The notes under the pieces: generated by a model | Databases searched by the model: none | Told to the model about the DNA's origin: nothing | The model's input: only the letters and a program-made list of their open reading frames with translations | Program-made: the position numbers and the translations under genes | DNA from: CAWUEX02 sp963921305 | Lineage (GTDB): Bacteria > Pseudomonadota > Alphaproteobacteria > Rhodospirillales > Rhodospirillaceae | Direction of reading: 5' to 3' | Length of the DNA stretch: 64,000 nucleotides | NCBI GenBank assembly: GCA_963921305.4 | Contig: CAWUEX030000002.1 | Location: forward strand, 1,674,001 to 1,738,000 | In this document: positions 42,544-51,336 of the stretch, in pieces | Layout: each line of letters begins with the position of its first letter | Numbering within the stretch: the first letter of the stretch is position 1

Positions 42544-43281
42544 ATGTTTGATCTGACTGGCAAGACCGCTCTGATAACTGGGGCAACGGGCGGCATCGGC
42601 GGTGCGATCGCGCAGCAGCTCCATGCGCAAGGCGCAACCGTTGCGGTGTCGGGCACGCGGGAAAACGTTCTTAATGATATCGTCGCCGCTCTTGGCGATC
42701 GCGCTCACGCGGTGCCCTGCGACTTGACCGACAAAGCTGCGGTCGACGGGCTGATTGCTCAGGCCGAGGAGGCGGCAGGGCCGCTCGACGTTCTGGTTAA
42801 CAACGCCGGCATCACCCGTGACGGTTTGATCCTGCGCATGAAGGACGAAGATTTCACGGATGTGATGGGCGTCAATCTCGAAGTCGCGTTTCGCCTCTCG
42901 CGCGCCGCGGTCAAAGGGATGATGAAGCGGCGCAGCGGACGGATCGTCTCTATTACATCGGTCGTGGGTGTGACAGGCAATGCCGGTCAAGTGAATTACG
43001 CTGCGTCGAAGGCCGGGCTGATCGGGTTTTCGAAATCTCTTGCCCAAGAAGTGGCCAGCCGTGGCATCACCGTGAACTGTGTTGCGCCCGGTTTCATATC
43101 CACCGCCATGACGGAAGCCCTGACCGATCAGCAGCGCGACGCCATGATGGCGGCAATCCCCGCGGGCCGGTTCGGCGAAAGCGAAGATGTCGCCGCTGCT
43201 GTTGTGTATCTCGCCTCTGATCAAGCTGCTTACGTGACAGGTCAGACCCTGCATGTGAACGGCGGAATGGCCATGGTTTGA
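42544..43281 (+). CDS. fabG: 3-oxoacyl-ACP reductase
   Basis: FabG reduces 3-oxoacyl-ACP with NADPH. The 245-residue SDR has TGATGGIGG, NNAGITRDGLILRMK (the FabG-specific form), catalytic Ser in ITSVVGV, Y-x-x-x-K in YAASKAG, and the C-terminal TGQTLHVNGGMAMV. It lies 34 bases after fabD. Confidence 0.96.
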   Translation: MFDLTGKTALITGATGGIGGAIAQQLHAQGATVAVSGTRENVLNDIVAALGDRAHAVPCDLTDKAAVDGLIAQAEEAAGPLDVLVNNAGITRDGLILRMKDEDFTDVMGVNLEVAFRLSRAAVKGMMKRRSGRIVSITSVVGVTGNAGQVNYAASKAGLIGFSKSLAQEVASRGITVNCVAPGFISTAMTEALTDQQRDAMMAAIPAGRFGESEDVAAAVVYLASDQAAYVTGQTLHVNGGMAMV

Positions 43282-43422
43282 GCCATTTTTCCGCCTCTTC
43301 CGTAGACCTAGCCATGCCCCATGAAGTATGCTACCTAACCGGCGCTTCGGGGACTGGGGGCCACATCTTGGCTCTCTTTCGTTGCACACCACCATCCCTG
43401 GGAACATGTGAGGAAGGACGCC

Positions 43423-43659
43423 ATGAGTGACGTCGCTGATCGCGTAAAGAAAATTGTTGCTGAACATTTGGGCGTTGAAGAAGCCAAGGTTACCGAGAAT
43501 GCCAGCTTCATTGATGACCTTGGGGCTGACAGCCTCGACACTGTCGAACTCGTGATGGCCTTCGAAGAAGAATTCGGGTGCGAAATTCCCGATGACGCGG
43601 CCGAAAAGATTTTGACCGTCAAGGACGCGATCAACTTCATCGACTCAAACGCGTCGTAG
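43423..43659 (+). CDS. acpP: acyl carrier protein
   Basis: This 78-residue acidic carrier protein has its phosphopantetheine Ser37 in DDLGADSLDTVELVM and the helix III segment EIPDDAAEKILTV. ATG 43423 is preceded by GAGGAAGGA. Position between fabG and fabF is the standard arrangement. Confidence 0.97.
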   Translation: MSDVADRVKKIVAEHLGVEEAKVTENASFIDDLGADSLDTVELVMAFEEEFGCEIPDDAAEKILTVKDAINFIDSNAS

Positions 43660-43730
43660 CCTAAGGGATCGGTCGGCCCGGCTTTCGGGCTGCACATCCT
43701 TTGGCGCTCGCCAGCCTACCGCAGTAGACT

Positions 43731-44993
43731 ATGACACGTGTTGTCATCACCGGTTTGGGACTGCTCACGCCGCTCGGTCGGGGGATCGAGGGTAATTGGG
43801 AGTCTTTGACTCAGTCCAAGTCGGGCATCCGGGCGATTGAAAGCTTCGATGTTTCGGACTTGCCGTGCCGGATTGGCGGGCCAGTGCCGCAGGACGAAAA
43901 TCATCCCTACCGCTTTGACGTCGATTCTTTGGTGTCACCCAAAGAACGCCGGCGTATGGACGACTTTATTGTCTTCGGTCTGGCTGCGGCGGACGACGCC
44001 ATTGCGGATTCTGGCTGGGTTGCCGAAAGCGATCACGATAAGGAACGGACCGGCGTCATCATCGGTTCCGGAATCGGCGGGCTGCAGACCATCTACGATA
44101 ATTCTCTTGTTCTGCAGGAACAGGGGCCGCGGCGCATCTCGCCGTTTTTCATTCCATCGAGTCTGATCAATCTGGTCTCCGGCCAAGTGTCGATCAAACA
44201 CGGCTTCAAGGGGCCGAACCACGCGGTCGTCACCGCCTGCTCGACCGGTGCGCATGCTATTGGCGATGCCGCCCGTATGATCAAGTATGGCGATGCCGAC
44301 GTCATGGTGGCCGGTGGGGCGGAAGCCGCGCTGTGCCGTATCGGCCTGGCCGGGTTCGCTGCCGCCAAAGCGCTTTCAACTGACTACAATGATACGCCGG
44401 AAAAGGCGTCCCGGCCCTGGGATAAAGGGCGAGACGGTTTTGTCATGGGCGAAGGCGCGGGCGTCGTCGTGCTCGAAAATTACGAGCATGCGAAAGCCCG
44501 TGGCGCGAAGATTTACGCCGAGGTGTTGGGCTACGGCTTGTCCGGAGACGCCTACCACATCACCGCTCCGGCGGAGAATGGCGATGGCGGGTTCCGCGCC
44601 ATGCGGGGCGCCATCGCGGATGCGGACCTGAGCCCCGATGACATCGACTACGTGAACGCGCACGGCACGTCCACGCCGAAGGGCGATGAAATCGAACTCG
44701 GTGCGGTCAAGCGTCTGTTCGGCAAACAGGCAGATAAGCTGTCCATGTCGTCGACAAAGTCGGCCATTGGCCATCTGCTCGGCGCGGCGGGAAGCGTCGA
44801 AGCGATCTACTCTGTGCTGGCGCTGAAACATCAGATCGCGCCACCAACGCTGAATCTCGAAGACCCGTCCGACGGTTGCGATATTGATCTTGTGCCGCAC
44901 AAAGCCAAAAGCCGGGATATCCGTTTCGCCCTGTCCAACTCATTCGGCTTCGGCGGCACCAACGCGTCGCTGGTTCTCGGCCCCGCCGACTAA
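43731..44993 (+). CDS. fabF: 3-oxoacyl-ACP synthase II
   Basis: FabF elongates acyl-ACP with malonyl-ACP. The 420-residue protein has the Cys-His-His active site: nucleophile Cys in TACSTGAHAIGDA, His in NAHGTSTPKGD, and His in KSAIGHLLGAAG. It ends with SFGFGGTNASLVL, typical of the family. It lies 12 bases upstream of mltG. Confidence 0.97.
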   Translation: MTRVVITGLGLLTPLGRGIEGNWESLTQSKSGIRAIESFDVSDLPCRIGGPVPQDENHPYRFDVDSLVSPKERRRMDDFIVFGLAAADDAIADSGWVAESDHDKERTGVIIGSGIGGLQTIYDNSLVLQEQGPRRISPFFIPSSLINLVSGQVSIKHGFKGPNHAVVTACSTGAHAIGDAARMIKYGDADVMVAGGAEAALCRIGLAGFAAAKALSTDYNDTPEKASRPWDKGRDGFVMGEGAGVVVLENYEHAKARGAKIYAEVLGYGLSGDAYHITAPAENGDGGFRAMRGAIADADLSPDDIDYVNAHGTSTPKGDEIELGAVKRLFGKQADKLSMSSTKSAIGHLLGAAGSVEAIYSVLALKHQIAPPTLNLEDPSDGCDIDLVPHKAKSRDIRFALSNSFGFGGTNASLVLGPAD

Positions 44994-45005
44994 TTCGCCG
45001 GCGAT

Positions 45006-45986
45006 ATGCGCCGCTTCCTCTCAGTCCTGATTGTTCTCACCCTGGCGGGCGTTTGCGCCGTGGCGGGCGCGTGGCTGTGGCTTCAAGACCAGGTTCACGC
45101 CGCCGGTCCGCTGGCCCAAGAGCGCGTCGTGGTTATTGAGCCGGGCTCCGGCCTCAACAGCATCGCTGCGCGGTTAGCGGATGTAGGCGTGATCGAGTCA
45201 GATTTTATTTTTCGGATCCAAGCCCGCCTGAGCGGATCGGCGGCGCAACTCAAAGCTGGTGAGTATGCGTTTGCGGCCGGTATCTCCGCAGACGATGTTC
45301 TTGCGAAAATCGTCGCTCATGATGTTGTCGTCCGGTTTGTTACGGTTCCGGAAGGTCTGACAACACCCCAGATCGAAGATCTGTTGCGCGACACCGCCGG
45401 TCTGAATGGGGGCGTGCCGGCCGGTCTTGAGAACGGGACGCTCCTGCCGGAAACCTATGGTTTCAGTCTCGGTGACAGCCGGTCGGACTTGGTCGCCCGC
45501 ATGTCTCAGGCGATGGACAGAACCGTGACCGAACTTTGGGACGTCCGGGCCCCCAATCTTCCACTCGACACGCCGCGCGAAGCCGTCATCCTCGCGTCGA
45601 TTGTTGAGAAGGAAACGGGTGTCGCGGCGGAACGGGCCCGTGTCGCCGCGGTGTTCATCAATCGTCTGCGCCGGGGTATGCGCCTGCAGTCCGACCCGAC
45701 AGTCGCATACGGTGTTGACCCGTCTGGCGCATTGGGCCGGCCACTACGCCGGTCAGACCTTGACACACCGACGCCCTACAACACCTACGTTATTAGCGGC
45801 TTGCCGCCGGGTCCTATTTGTCATCCCGGACGGGCGTCTCTGGCAGCCGTTCTCAATCCCATTGAGAGCGATGAGCTGTATTTCGTCGCCGACGGAACGG
45901 GCGGTCATGCCTTCGCCCGGACCTTGGCGGAGCACAACCGCAACGTGGCGCGCTGGCGGCGTATTGAAAGAGAGCGCCGCCAATAG
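45006..45986 (+). CDS. mltG: endolytic transglycosylase MltG
   Basis: MltG cleaves nascent peptidoglycan strands, probably setting glycan length. The 326-residue product has an N-terminal membrane helix (LSVLIVLTLAGVCAVAGAWL), a LysM-like domain, and the YceG catalytic region with Glu in ILASIVEKETGV, VAAVFINRLRRGM and LQSDPTVAYG. In alphaproteobacteria the usual continuation is fabF-mltG-yicC-gmk. Here a 3.7-kb signalling block intervenes before yicC. Confidence 0.95.
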   Translation: MRRFLSVLIVLTLAGVCAVAGAWLWLQDQVHAAGPLAQERVVVIEPGSGLNSIAARLADVGVIESDFIFRIQARLSGSAAQLKAGEYAFAAGISADDVLAKIVAHDVVVRFVTVPEGLTTPQIEDLLRDTAGLNGGVPAGLENGTLLPETYGFSLGDSRSDLVARMSQAMDRTVTELWDVRAPNLPLDTPREAVILASIVEKETGVAAERARVAAVFINRLRRGMRLQSDPTVAYGVDPSGALGRPLRRSDLDTPTPYNTYVISGLPPGPICHPGRASLAAVLNPIESDELYFVADGTGGHAFARTLAEHNRNVARWRRIERERRQ

Positions 45987-45992
45987 TGACGC

Positions 45993-46763
45993 TCAGGATT
46001 TCTTAGGCAAACGTCTGGCGATAAGTTCACCCAGCGCATTTGGCAGGGTGTCAAACAGCCACGCGCCAAAGACCATCGGCCAGGGGAAAGCGATGCGGCC
46101 CTTGTTGTGTGCCAACCCTCTGCAGATAATTTTGGCCGCACGGTCCGCTGGCATCAGAAACGGCATGGCAAAGGTGTTCCTGGCAGTTATGCCGCTTTCG
46201 ACAAAGCCTGGGCAAATGACGGACACACCAATGCCGTCGGGGGCGAGCGCACCGCGCAGGCCTTCGCCCCAGGACTTCACGGCGGCTTTGGACGCTGCGT
46301 AAGCCGGTGCACCGGCCAGGCCCCGAAAACCGGCCAATGAACTCATGACGGCGACGTGGCCTTTGCCCCGTGCTTTCATGCACGGCAAGGCCGGGAGAAT
46401 GGTGTTGATGACACCGTCCACATTGATGGCAAAGATCTCGCGTGTCTGAGCGTCGTCTTCACCGCCAGATCCTGTACCGCCGGATATGCCTGCGTTGGCA
46501 ATAACCAGATCAAGTGCCGCCGCGGCATCGCTGGATGCGATGACTGCTCTCATCGCCTCCGCGTCGCGCACATCGGCGACATGGCAGGTCACAGTCGCTT
46601 CCAAGTTTCTGCATTTCGCGGCAATGGTATCGAGTGCGGACTGACGTCTGCCTACCAGAGCAAGTGTTACGCCTGCTCCGGCTAGATGCGTGGCGAGTGC
46701 GGCGCCGATACCCGATGACGCTCCGGTAATGAGAACCGATTTAAATTGATAGTCACGTGGCAT
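45993..46763 (-). CDS. SDR-family oxidoreductase
   Basis: This 256-residue SDR has TGASSGIGAALATHL, NAGISGG, SSLAGF and the catalytic pair in YAASKAAVKSW. The C-terminal part (FAMPFLMPADRAAKII, FPWPMVFGAWLFDTLP) with a hydrophobic tail resembles SDRs that act on lipids or ketoacyl chains near membranes. It lies 34 bases downstream of kaiB on the same strand and could be cotranscribed with the response regulator and kaiB. It ends 6 bases from the convergent mltG stop. Confidence 0.85.
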   Translation of the reverse strand: MPRDYQFKSVLITGASSGIGAALATHLAGAGVTLALVGRRQSALDTIAAKCRNLEATVTCHVADVRDAEAMRAVIASSDAAAALDLVIANAGISGGTGSGGEDDAQTREIFAINVDGVINTILPALPCMKARGKGHVAVMSSLAGFRGLAGAPAYAASKAAVKSWGEGLRGALAPDGIGVSVICPGFVESGITARNTFAMPFLMPADRAAKIICRGLAHNKGRIAFPWPMVFGAWLFDTLPNALGELIARRLPKKS

Positions 46764-46797
46764 GAGGCCGGCAGCATTGGTGCGCTTGAGGCCGCCG

Positions 46798-47097
46798 TCA
46801 AGTTGCCAAGTCGATCAGCAGTCCAATCTGGAGTTTCTCGACAGAGGACAAATCTCCGACCAAGCGCCGTTCTAGTCCCATGCCGCTTCGAATGACTGTC
46901 GGTGTCGCGAACACGTTATCCGTCATCGCCCCCTCGGGATCGGACAACACATCGATAACTTTGAGCTGGATGTTGGCGTCAGGATTGCTTTGGATAAGGT
47001 CCGAGATTGCGCTCTTTGCCTTTTGGGCACTGGATGTTGTGCCCGTCACATAAAGCTTCAGGAGAATCTTCGGTTCAGGTGCGCGATCATGACCCAT
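46798..47097 (-). CDS. kaiB: KaiB-family protein
   Basis: This 99-residue thioredoxin-like-fold protein matches the circadian-clock protein KaiB. The strand ILLKLYVTGTTSSAQKA aligns with the KaiB start (LYVAGNT). LKVIDVLSDPEGA and FATPTVIR match the IDVL and ATPT signatures. VGDLSSVEKLQIGL matches the GDLS segment of the fold-switching C-terminal half. KaiB regulates KaiC in cyanobacteria, and homologues occur in purple bacteria. No kaiC or kaiA is in this window. It lies 14 bases downstream of a response regulator gene in the same direction, so the two are probably one unit. Confidence 0.85.
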   Translation of the reverse strand: MGHDRAPEPKILLKLYVTGTTSSAQKAKSAISDLIQSNPDANIQLKVIDVLSDPEGAMTDNVFATPTVIRSGMGLERRLVGDLSSVEKLQIGLLIDLAT

Positions 47098-47111
47098 GCC
47101 GGACTACCTCA

Positions 47112-47480
47112 TCACAATCCTATGACACTGGTGACGATGGACCTGATTTCATCGAGGGCCAGGGGCTTGCGCGCTAGATCGAAGGACAGGCCCTCGTCGT
47201 GCGCGTCGCGCAGTTCCTCCATGAACTCGCCATAGAATCCGGTGACGATATAAACCGGTGTGTCTGGGCAGATCTTGCTCAGGTGCCGCAGGGTCTCGAC
47301 GCCATTCATGCCCGGCATTTTCAGGTCAAGCAGGATCAGATCAGGCTCGTACATCTTCGCCATTTCCAGGCCGTCCTGGCCGCTGCTTGCCGAAACCACG
47401 CTGTATCGGGTTGCCTCCAGAGCCATGCTGAAGGCGGTTCTCACGCCATCATCGTCATCGATTACGAGGACACGGCTCAT
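47112..47480 (-). CDS. single-domain response regulator
   Basis: This 122-residue stand-alone receiver domain has acidic pocket Asp8-Asp11, phospho-acceptor Asp52 (LILLDLKMPG), Thr80 (YIVTGF) and Lys105 (ARKPL). It has no output domain, so it must act through a partner. It is first in a minus-strand unit with kaiB and an SDR, and is divergent from a PAS-GGDEF-EAL gene. A hairpin (47500-47519) lies just before its GGAG ribosome-binding site. Confidence 0.92.
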   Translation of the reverse strand: MSRVLVIDDDDGVRTAFSMALEATRYSVVSASSGQDGLEMAKMYEPDLILLDLKMPGMNGVETLRHLSKICPDTPVYIVTGFYGEFMEELRDAHDEGLSFDLARKPLALDEIRSIVTSVIGL

Positions 47481-47499
47481 ACCCGGAAACTCCTAATTC

Positions 47500-47522
47500 A
47501 ACTGCGGGGAGGCGCAGTTTTT
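47500..47522 (+). terminator. terminator-like hairpin in the divergent kaiB-unit/GGDEF-EAL intergenic region
   Basis: AACTGCG-GGGAGG-CGCAGTT followed by TTTT is a textbook intrinsic terminator reading in the plus direction. It lies 20 bases from the response-regulator start codon and 75 bases before the PAS-GGDEF-EAL start. Read in the minus direction the same hairpin would be in the mRNA leader of the response regulator, close to its ribosome-binding site. Confidence 0.6.
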
Positions 47523-47596
47523 GGTGCTTTAAAACCAGCCCTTGATTACCATTGAATAATAGTTTCGAATATATGCAATATTAAGTCAAAACAATA

Positions 47597-49648
47597 ATGT
47601 CGGGCAGAAAGGTAACCCCTGACATGAATTCGACACCGGGGACGGACGTACTAATCGGCGCGGATGCCATGTTCCTTAGGGAAGTGGTGGAGAATGCTGC
47701 TGATGGCTTTTTGGTCATCGATCACAGCGGCAAGATTGCCTATTGCAATGGGTCGGCCGGACATCTGTTCGGCCGTCCGCCGGGCCAGCTGGTTGGCACC
47801 GACTTTGGATTTCCGTTTTCTGCGGGAGAAGAGTGGACCAGCCTCCAAATGGCGCGCGATGGTCAGCCGTTCTATGTCGACATGCGGACGACGCCTGTTT
47901 TGTGGCAAGGACGGGATGCGACACTCGCCACGCTGCGCGATGTGACGTCCCGGCACGTAACGGAAGACCTTGTCGAGTTGCAGCTCACGGCGATGGAAGC
48001 TGCCGCGAATGGAATTTTCATTACAGATGCCAAGGGCGTGATTACCTGGATCAATCGTGCGTTGACAGAAACATCCGGATTTGCGGAGGCTGATCTCGTT
48101 GGTTGCAATGCTAACGTCCTCCGGCCCGATGATTCTGATCCAAAGCTTTACAAAAAACTCGAAGCTCAAATTTCATCAGGCGCGCCGTGGAAGGGAAAGC
48201 TGACGTGCAAGCGCAAAGACGGTTCGACCTATACCACGCAGCAGACGATCACACCGATGTGCGATCAAGCGGGCCGCCTGACGCACTACGTGGTTGTCCA
48301 AGAAGACCTCTCGGAAAAGCTAAAGGCTGAGGCCGATATCGCCCGTTTGGCGGAATACGACATCCTCACAGATTTGCCGAACCGGACCTTGTTTATGGAC
48401 CGCGCACGAACCGCTCTTGATCGCGCCTCAAGGCTTAAGCGGCGTGTCGCAATCCTGATCATGGACATTGATAAGTTCAAAGACATCAACAACACACTTG
48501 GCCATGATGCCGGAAACGCCCTGATCAAGCATGTTACTGAACGGACAACCAAGCTGATGCGCAACACGGATACGATGGCGCGCATCGGCGGTGATGAATT
48601 TGGCATTCTGCTTGAGAATCTGGGCGATATCGAAACTGCTGGGCGGCTCGTGCGGCGTATCCTCCACACCCTTAGCATCCCTGTCACGATCAACGGGCAA
48701 GAGGTTAAAAGTTCCGCCAGTATCGGCATCGCCGCATATCCCGATGATGATCTGAATCTTGAAAATCTCATTCGCCACGCCGAGCTCGCCATGTACCGGG
48801 TCAAGGCGGAGGGCGGAAACGGGTTCAAGTATTTCGACAAAGCCATGGATGATGAAATCCGCCGGCGGGTTTCATTGGAGCAGGACTTGGGCGAGGCCAT
48901 CGACAAGAACCAGTTGTGGCTCGCCTATCAGCCGCAACTTGACCTGGGTACCGGCCAAATCATTGGGGCCGAGGCTCTGTTGCGGTGGTCTCATCCCGAA
49001 CTCGGGTTTGTTTCCCCCGGCGATTTTATCCCCATCGCCGAAACGAGTGGCTTGATTTTGCCGATCGGCGATTGGGTTATTGAGGAAATCTGCCGGCAAG
49101 CAGCCGTCTGGTTCAAAGACGGCATGCCCAAACTGCAATTCGGAATAAATATTTCCGGATTTCAGTTCAAGCAACGTTCCGTTGGCACCCAGGTGCTCGA
49201 CCAATTGAGCCGCCATGGCTTGGCGATCGAAGACGTCGACCTCGAAATCACTGAAACCGTGGCGATGGAGAGGACCCACCAAGTCAGCCAAAACGTTGAG
49301 GCGCTGAATGATGCAGGTGTCAGTATATCCATGGATGATTTTGGCACCGGCTATTCTTCCCTGTCGAATCTGCAGCGCTTTCCGATCCGGCGTCTTAAGG
49401 TCGACGGATCTTTTATCAGCGGCATCGGAAAAGACGCCAGCGATGAAAAGATTGTCGAAGCTGTGATCGGACTCGGACATTCCCTGCGCCTCAGCGTCAT
49501 CGCCGAAGGCGTGGAAACTGAAGAGCAAATCCGCTTTCTGCGCGAGCGGAAATGCGATGAGATACAAGGGTATATCCTCAGCAAACCGCTTCCGGCCCAG
49601 GAATTCAGGTCGTTCGTCGAAAACCACTCGCCAAAGGTCCTGCATTGA
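47597..49648 (+). CDS. PAS-PAS-GGDEF-EAL c-di-GMP signalling protein
   Basis: This is a 683-residue cytoplasmic protein. Two PAS domains occupy ~residues 25-250: the first has VVENAADGFLVIDHSG, the second MEAAANGIFITDAKG and EADLVGCNANVLR with a PAC-like end. The GGDEF domain follows with intact RIGGDEF at 331-335, then an EAL domain with intact EALLRW (459-464), ITETVAM, DDFGTGYSSL and EGVET. Both halves look catalytically competent, so it may make and degrade c-di-GMP under PAS control. No RXXD-type inhibitory site was identified. ATG 47597 lacks a ribosome-binding site; ATG 47624 with GAAAGG upstream is an alternative. It is divergent from the response regulator-kaiB unit. Confidence 0.93.
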   Translation: MSGRKVTPDMNSTPGTDVLIGADAMFLREVVENAADGFLVIDHSGKIAYCNGSAGHLFGRPPGQLVGTDFGFPFSAGEEWTSLQMARDGQPFYVDMRTTPVLWQGRDATLATLRDVTSRHVTEDLVELQLTAMEAAANGIFITDAKGVITWINRALTETSGFAEADLVGCNANVLRPDDSDPKLYKKLEAQISSGAPWKGKLTCKRKDGSTYTTQQTITPMCDQAGRLTHYVVVQEDLSEKLKAEADIARLAEYDILTDLPNRTLFMDRARTALDRASRLKRRVAILIMDIDKFKDINNTLGHDAGNALIKHVTERTTKLMRNTDTMARIGGDEFGILLENLGDIETAGRLVRRILHTLSIPVTINGQEVKSSASIGIAAYPDDDLNLENLIRHAELAMYRVKAEGGNGFKYFDKAMDDEIRRRVSLEQDLGEAIDKNQLWLAYQPQLDLGTGQIIGAEALLRWSHPELGFVSPGDFIPIAETSGLILPIGDWVIEEICRQAAVWFKDGMPKLQFGINISGFQFKQRSVGTQVLDQLSRHGLAIEDVDLEITETVAMERTHQVSQNVEALNDAGVSISMDDFGTGYSSLSNLQRFPIRRLKVDGSFISGIGKDASDEKIVEAVIGLGHSLRLSVIAEGVETEEQIRFLRERKCDEIQGYILSKPLPAQEFRSFVENHSPKVLH

Positions 49649-49734
49649 ACAGGGGCCGTCCCGCTGCTGGCCTAAACCATCCGATGTCCTTATAAACAAA
49701 GACAAACTTCGGGTGCCGACGGGAAGGGTCGCCA

Positions 49735-50637
49735 GTGGCTTTACAAAGTATGACCGGCTTCGCGCGCGCCGAAGGAACGGCTATGGATGGCCAGTTGTCC
49801 TGGGCGTGGGAGGCTCGCAGCGTCAACGGCAAAGGCCTTGACGTTCGTATGCGGTTGCCCTCCGGTCTGGATGGACTGGAAGGGGTGGCGCGGAAGTCCG
49901 TGGCCGCCAAACTTTCCCGAGGCAATGTCACTTTAGCTTTGCACACCACGCTTACCCGAGATGCCGAAGCCTACACAGTCAATGAAACCCTTCTTGAGCA
50001 ACTGATCGATGTCGCGGTTCGCAAAACAACCCAGCACCCCGAGCACTTTGGCAAGCTTGAGATCGGTGGACTGTTGGCCGTCAAGGGGGTTGTTGAGATC
50101 GCGGATGCGAGCACGGCGACCGACGCTGAGCGATCCAAGAGGGAAAAAGATTTGCTCGCTGGGCTTGATGAAGCTCTGACTCTTCTGATCGAGGCTCGTA
50201 AATCCGAGGGGGCGCGGTTGGAGGCCCTGTTAAAGGACCATCTATCTCAGATCTCGCGTACGATCGACGCGGCGGGCAAACTCGCCGCGTTGCAGCCGGA
50301 TGCGCTGAAGGCGCGGCTGCGTGACCAGGTTGCCGAGTTGCTTGAGGCCTCGCCCCAGTTGCCCGAGGAGCGTCTCACCCAAGAGGCCGCGGTGCTGGCG
50401 ACAAAGGCCGACGTAAGGGAAGAAATTGATCGCCTCAACGCCCATGTCGCCCAGGGTCAGGACCTCTTAAGCACTGGCGGGCCATGTGGCCGCAAGCTTG
50501 AATTCCTGTCTCAGGAACTTAACCGGGAAGCCAATACGCTATGTTCCAAGTCGACCGACGTGGAGCTCACCAGATTGGGACTTGAGCTCAAGGCGGTGAT
50601 CGATCAGTTTCGGGAACAAATTCAAAATGTTGAATAG
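49735..50637 (+). CDS. yicC: YicC-family endoribonuclease
   Basis: The YicC/YloC family comprises stress-related RNases acting on RNA stem-loops. The 300-residue product starts at GTG 49735 (GGAAGGG upstream) with the family's LQSMTGFARAEG. It contains WEARSVNGKGLDVRMRLP and ends in the DUF1732 region KLEFLSQELNREANTL followed by KSTDVELTRLGLELK. It lies 30 bases upstream of gmk, a conserved neighbour pair. Confidence 0.92.
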   Translation: MALQSMTGFARAEGTAMDGQLSWAWEARSVNGKGLDVRMRLPSGLDGLEGVARKSVAAKLSRGNVTLALHTTLTRDAEAYTVNETLLEQLIDVAVRKTTQHPEHFGKLEIGGLLAVKGVVEIADASTATDAERSKREKDLLAGLDEALTLLIEARKSEGARLEALLKDHLSQISRTIDAAGKLAALQPDALKARLRDQVAELLEASPQLPEERLTQEAAVLATKADVREEIDRLNAHVAQGQDLLSTGGPCGRKLEFLSQELNREANTLCSKSTDVELTRLGLELKAVIDQFREQIQNVE

Positions 50638-50667
50638 CGCTAACTTCATTTTGCTTGGGCTCTCGCC

Positions 50668-51306
50668 ATGCCGTCATCCGTGATCCACCGCCGTGGCATC
50701 ATGTTGGTGCTGTCGTCTCCTTCGGGCGCCGGCAAAAGTACGATTGCGCGTGCCCTCCTGGAGCGGGAGGACAAACTTAACCTCTCCGTGTCTCTGACGA
50801 CCCGCCCGCCGCGGCCTGGAGAGGTTGATGGCGAGGATTATCATTTCGTGAGCGTCGAGGACTATCAGGCCAAAGTCGCCAGCGACGACTTACTCGAACA
50901 TGCTGAGGTGTTTGGCAATTTCTATGGGACGCCAAGGTCACTGGTCGAAAAACATCTCTCTGTCGGTGAGGATGTGCTCTTCGACATAGATTGGCAGGGT
51001 ACTCAACAGCTCCGGGAATCGGCGCGGGATGATCTTGTCAGCGTTTTCATATTGCCCCCTTCGATAGAAGAACTCGAGAGTCGTCTAACCGGACGCGGAC
51101 AAGATTCCGAGGAGGTCGTGCGCAATCGAATGGCCAAAGCGGCGGACGAAATGAGCCACTGGCCCGAGTACGATTACGTCATCGTGAACGACGTGGTTGA
51201 AGAAAGCATTGTTAACGTCCAATCCATATTGAAAGCTGAGCGTCTTAAGCGGGTCCGGCGTCTTGGTCTGGTTGACTTTGTGAACTCCATGCGTGGTACG
51301 GCGTAA
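50668..51306 (+). CDS. gmk: guanylate kinase
   Basis: Gmk phosphorylates GMP to GDP with ATP, continuing the guanine route encoded by guaB/guaA in this window. The 212-residue protein has the P-loop SSPSGAGKSTIA, the GMP-binding SLTTRPPRPGEVDGEDYHFV, and YGTPRSLVEK. The length is normal. Confidence 0.96.
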   Translation: MPSSVIHRRGIMLVLSSPSGAGKSTIARALLEREDKLNLSVSLTTRPPRPGEVDGEDYHFVSVEDYQAKVASDDLLEHAEVFGNFYGTPRSLVEKHLSVGEDVLFDIDWQGTQQLRESARDDLVSVFILPPSIEELESRLTGRGQDSEEVVRNRMAKAADEMSHWPEYDYVIVNDVVEESIVNVQSILKAERLKRVRRLGLVDFVNSMRGTA

Positions 51307-51336
51307 CGCCGGGGCATTGAAGGGCCGAAAAACAGA

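Noticed and set aside
47525..47590. CtrA-like TTACCATTGAA in the kaiB/GGDEF-EAL intergenic region
   Set aside because: It lacks one base of the TTAACCAT half-site and has no properly spaced second half.
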